Below, piece after piece: positions 62,217 through 64,000 of a stretch of 64,000 nt of DNA. The notes under the pieces were generated by a model, which was not told where the DNA came from, did no database searches, and worked only from the letters and a program-made list of their open reading frames with translations. This DNA comes from Bin87 sp965115825 (GTDB lineage Bacteria; Chloroflexota; Dehalococcoidia; Lucifugimonadales; UBA3495), in the NCBI GenBank assembly GCA_965115825.1, contig OZ220464.1, positions 1,674,001 to 1,738,000 of the forward strand. Direction: 5' to 3'. The position numbers and the translations under genes are program-made. The first letter of the stretch is position 1; each line of letters starts with the position of its first letter.

Positions 62217-63059
62217 CTATGAGCGAAGGATGGACGTCCATCTTCCAGCGTTACCCATCATCCCAGGCTCGATAAAGTAGATGCCGCCTGACGCCAGAGT
62301 GGCCAGGCTTTCCAGGGCGGGTAGATAGGAGTGGGCGGATCGTCCGGGAAAGCCGAGCCGGCCGGCCAGGGAACGCTTGGGACGGTAGTGGCGGAGCTTG
62401 CGACGGGCGCCGCTGAGCCGCATTGCCTCGGAGATGGCGTCGTCGAATCCGCTGGTGTGGTCGATGAGGCCCAGATTCCGGGCCTGGGGCGCGGTGTACA
62501 GCTCGCCGGTGGCAATTTCACGCGTTTGCTCGTCGGTCATTTTGCGGCTTTCGGATACGACCGAGACGAAAAGGTCGTACATCTGGCTGATTAGGTTCTG
62601 GAACTTGTCGGCTTCTTCGTCGGTGGGCATACGCCAGAAGGCGGACATATCCTTCAGCCGTCCGCCTTTGAACACGGAAAACTCGATGCCGACCTTGCCG
62701 AAGAGCTGTTGCAGGATGGGCCGCAGATAGATGACTCCGATTGAACCGACCAGGGCGGCCCGGGAGGCCATAATGGTTGCGCCGCCGCAGGCAATGTAAT
62801 AACCGCCGGAGGCTCCCAAGCCGCGGATATAGGCCACCACAGGTTTTTTGGCGGCTACCCTGCGGACGTTTTCGTAGAGGGCATCGCTGGCGGCGGCAGA
62901 TCCTCCCGGAGAGTCGATGTCCAGCACCAGCGCGCCGATTTTGCGGCTATTCTCAACGCGTTGCAGCAAGGGAGAGTAATCCGTCTCGCGTATGGCGGCG
63001 CCGATGACGCCGTGCATCTCAATAACAGCGATGCCGGGTTTGCGGTTGAAGAATGGCAT
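62217..63059 (-). CDS. sppA: Signal peptide peptidase SppA-like serine protease (S49)
   Basis: A 280-residue S49 peptidase. The clp-like fold is seen in PGIAVIEMHGVIG, ALVLDIDSPGGSAAASDALYENVRRV and RGLGASGGYYIACGG, giving Ser84 as nucleophile; VFKGGRLKDMSAFWR supplies Lys136 as the probable general base of the Ser/Lys dyad. GELYTAPQARNLGLIDHTSGFDDAI closes the catalytic domain. ATG 63059 is chosen; a GTG three codons earlier is possible. No clear N-terminal membrane anchor is present, unlike many SppA proteins, so it may be a soluble or weakly attached form. It diverges from the luciferase-like gene. Confidence 0.88.
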   Translation of the reverse strand: MPFFNRKPGIAVIEMHGVIGAAIRETDYSPLLQRVENSRKIGALVLDIDSPGGSAAASDALYENVRRVAAKKPVVAYIRGLGASGGYYIACGGATIMASRAALVGSIGVIYLRPILQQLFGKVGIEFSVFKGGRLKDMSAFWRMPTDEEADKFQNLISQMYDLFVSVVSESRKMTDEQTREIATGELYTAPQARNLGLIDHTSGFDDAISEAMRLSGARRKLRHYRPKRSLAGRLGFPGRSAHSYLPALESLATLASGGIYFIEPGMMGNAGRWTSILRS

Positions 63060-63199
63060 GAAGAACACCTGATGAATAGCGGGCCAATTTTACGATGCAT
63101 TATACACGTTACGGGCGACAGGTTGCCGCCGCGTTGCTCCTGCGTTATGCTGGCGCCGTTCAAACTGCCGGAAGAGAAGAGAATAAGAGGAGTATCGCC

Positions 63200-64000
63200 A
63201 TGCAATTCGGCCTGTTTATGATGCCTTTGCATCCGCCGCACCGTTCTTATGCCGATTCTTACGACCGAGACCTCGCCCTATTGCAAGCAGCCGACCGGTT
63301 GGGTTTTCACGAGGCCTGGATTGGCGAGCACCTGACTGAACGCTGGGAGAATGCGCCCTTCCCCGACCTGCTGATTGCCAAGGCATCGGCCCTGACGGAG
63401 AACATCCGCCTGGCCACCGGCGTTACGTTGTTGCCCATTCATAACCCCATTGAGTTGGCGCACCGTATCGCCATGCTGGACCACCTGACGCGCGGCCGGC
63501 TGTACTGGGGTATCGGGCACCGGGCCATTCCTACCGACCTGCAACTGTTCGGCCTGGACCCCAGCCAAGGAGAGGATGTGCGCCGGCGAGCCGCTGAGGT
63601 GCTGGACGTAGTTTTAAGCCTCTGGGCATCGGAGGGGAAGTTCGAGTATCACGGCGAGTTTTTCGACATTGAGGCTCCGGAGCTGGACCCCATGCTGGAA
63701 CGCGGCCTGCACATGAAGCCGTTACAGCAGCCGCATCCGCCCATCGGGGTGGCTGCTACGTCCATCGGGAGCAGCAGCATCCGGGTGGCCGGACGTGAGG
63801 GGTACATTCCGATGAGCAGCAGCAACCTGGCGCCGCATTACCTCGGCGACCATTGGACGACGGTGGAAGACGCGGCTGCGGAGGCGGGGCGGGAGGCAAG
63901 TCGCGCTGATTGGCGCATTGGCCGGGACGTGTTTGTCGCGGAAACGCCCGAGGAGGCCAGGGAGCGAGCCTACGCAGTGCTAGGGCGAAACTATCTACAG
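63200..64000 (+). CDS. Luciferase-like (LLM) flavin-dependent oxidoreductase, 3' end outside window
   Basis: 267 codons open from ATG 63200, which follows AGAGGAG, to the right edge without a stop. The sequence MQFGLFMMPLHPPHRSYADS, then LQAADRLGFHEAWIGEHLTERWENAPFPDLLIAKASALTENIRLATGVTLLPIHNPIELAHRIAMLDHLTRGRLYWGIG, is typical of the luciferase superfamily, with the flavin-binding strand-loop regions in the expected order. HPPIGVAATSIGSSSIRVAG and the ETPEEARERAYAVLG helix follow. The substrate is not known. It is the second member of this family in the window. Confidence 0.9.
   Translation, partial: MQFGLFMMPLHPPHRSYADSYDRDLALLQAADRLGFHEAWIGEHLTERWENAPFPDLLIAKASALTENIRLATGVTLLPIHNPIELAHRIAMLDHLTRGRLYWGIGHRAIPTDLQLFGLDPSQGEDVRRRAAEVLDVVLSLWASEGKFEYHGEFFDIEAPELDPMLERGLHMKPLQQPHPPIGVAATSIGSSSIRVAGREGYIPMSSSNLAPHYLGDHWTTVEDAAAEAGREASRADWRIGRDVFVAETPEEARERAYAVLGRNYLQ

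Overview
The window is a GC-rich bacterial chromosome segment dominated by a complete type I-E CRISPR-Cas locus of about 30 kb. I infer a Chloroflexota bacterium, probably of the Dehalococcoidia/SAR202 kind. The reasons are several flavin-dependent luciferase-like oxidoreductases, a surface protein ending in an NCWNL-type tail domain that I associate with that group, cobalamin-salvage genes, and MaoC/SDR lipid-type genes. No rRNA, tRNA or intact insertion sequence was seen. The taxon is an inference and is not proven by the window.

Layout. 1-6200: the 3' end of lepA, an unknown Cys-containing protein, a solute-binding lipoprotein, a DinB-like protein, a membrane protein, a block of about 265-bp tandem repeats, and an MFS transporter. 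6449-6685: a promoter and the 5' stub of a gene cut off by the array. 6672-27315: a giant CRISPR array of 338 intact 28-nt repeats and 337 spacers of about 33 nt, plus one half-degenerate terminal repeat. 27316-36344: a 30-nt leader and the minus-strand operon cas3-cse1-cse2-cas7e-cas5e-cas6e-cas1-cas2, which reads toward the array. 36345-37412: a gene-poor gap with a candidate cas3 operator, a dispersed repeat and two degenerate CRISPR-like repeats 61 nt apart. 37388-49927: MFS transporter, sulfotransferase, CE7-type esterase, HpaB-type monooxygenase, PstS, Xaa-Pro aminopeptidase, PurA, DoxX and small membrane genes, and a luciferase-like monooxygenase. 50020-52927: two tandem SDR paralogues and two MaoC-like genes. 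53227-56883: a 16-bp tandem repeat and a 1116-residue surface protein. 57010-61738: cobQ, cobU, a pduX-like kinase, a DUF1461-like membrane protein and mazG. 62217-64000: an SppA-like protease and a second luciferase-like oxidoreductase running off the end.

How the locus works. Array and cas genes are all on the minus strand, so the leader lies at 27316 and the oldest spacers lie near 6700. The array records its own growth. The ten intact repeats nearest the trailer carry an older variant, and every newer repeat I read carries a one-base change. Many spacers are identical, near-identical, overlapping, or reverse complements of one another, as expected from repeated or primed sampling of a few related phages.

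The most striking observation is a spacer at 7249-7281 that matches the locus's own cas5e gene (29661-29693) at 32 of 33 positions. The match continues two bases into the adjoining repeat, whose last two bases are replaced by the cas5e flank. The protospacer is flanked by AGG (AAG one base further out), which are accepted type I-E PAMs. Other points are an abrupt deletion-like junction at the trailer, a CRISPR remnant on the far side of cas3, a multi-hairpin element with tandem terminators upstream of pstS, and an attenuator-like hairpin before purA.
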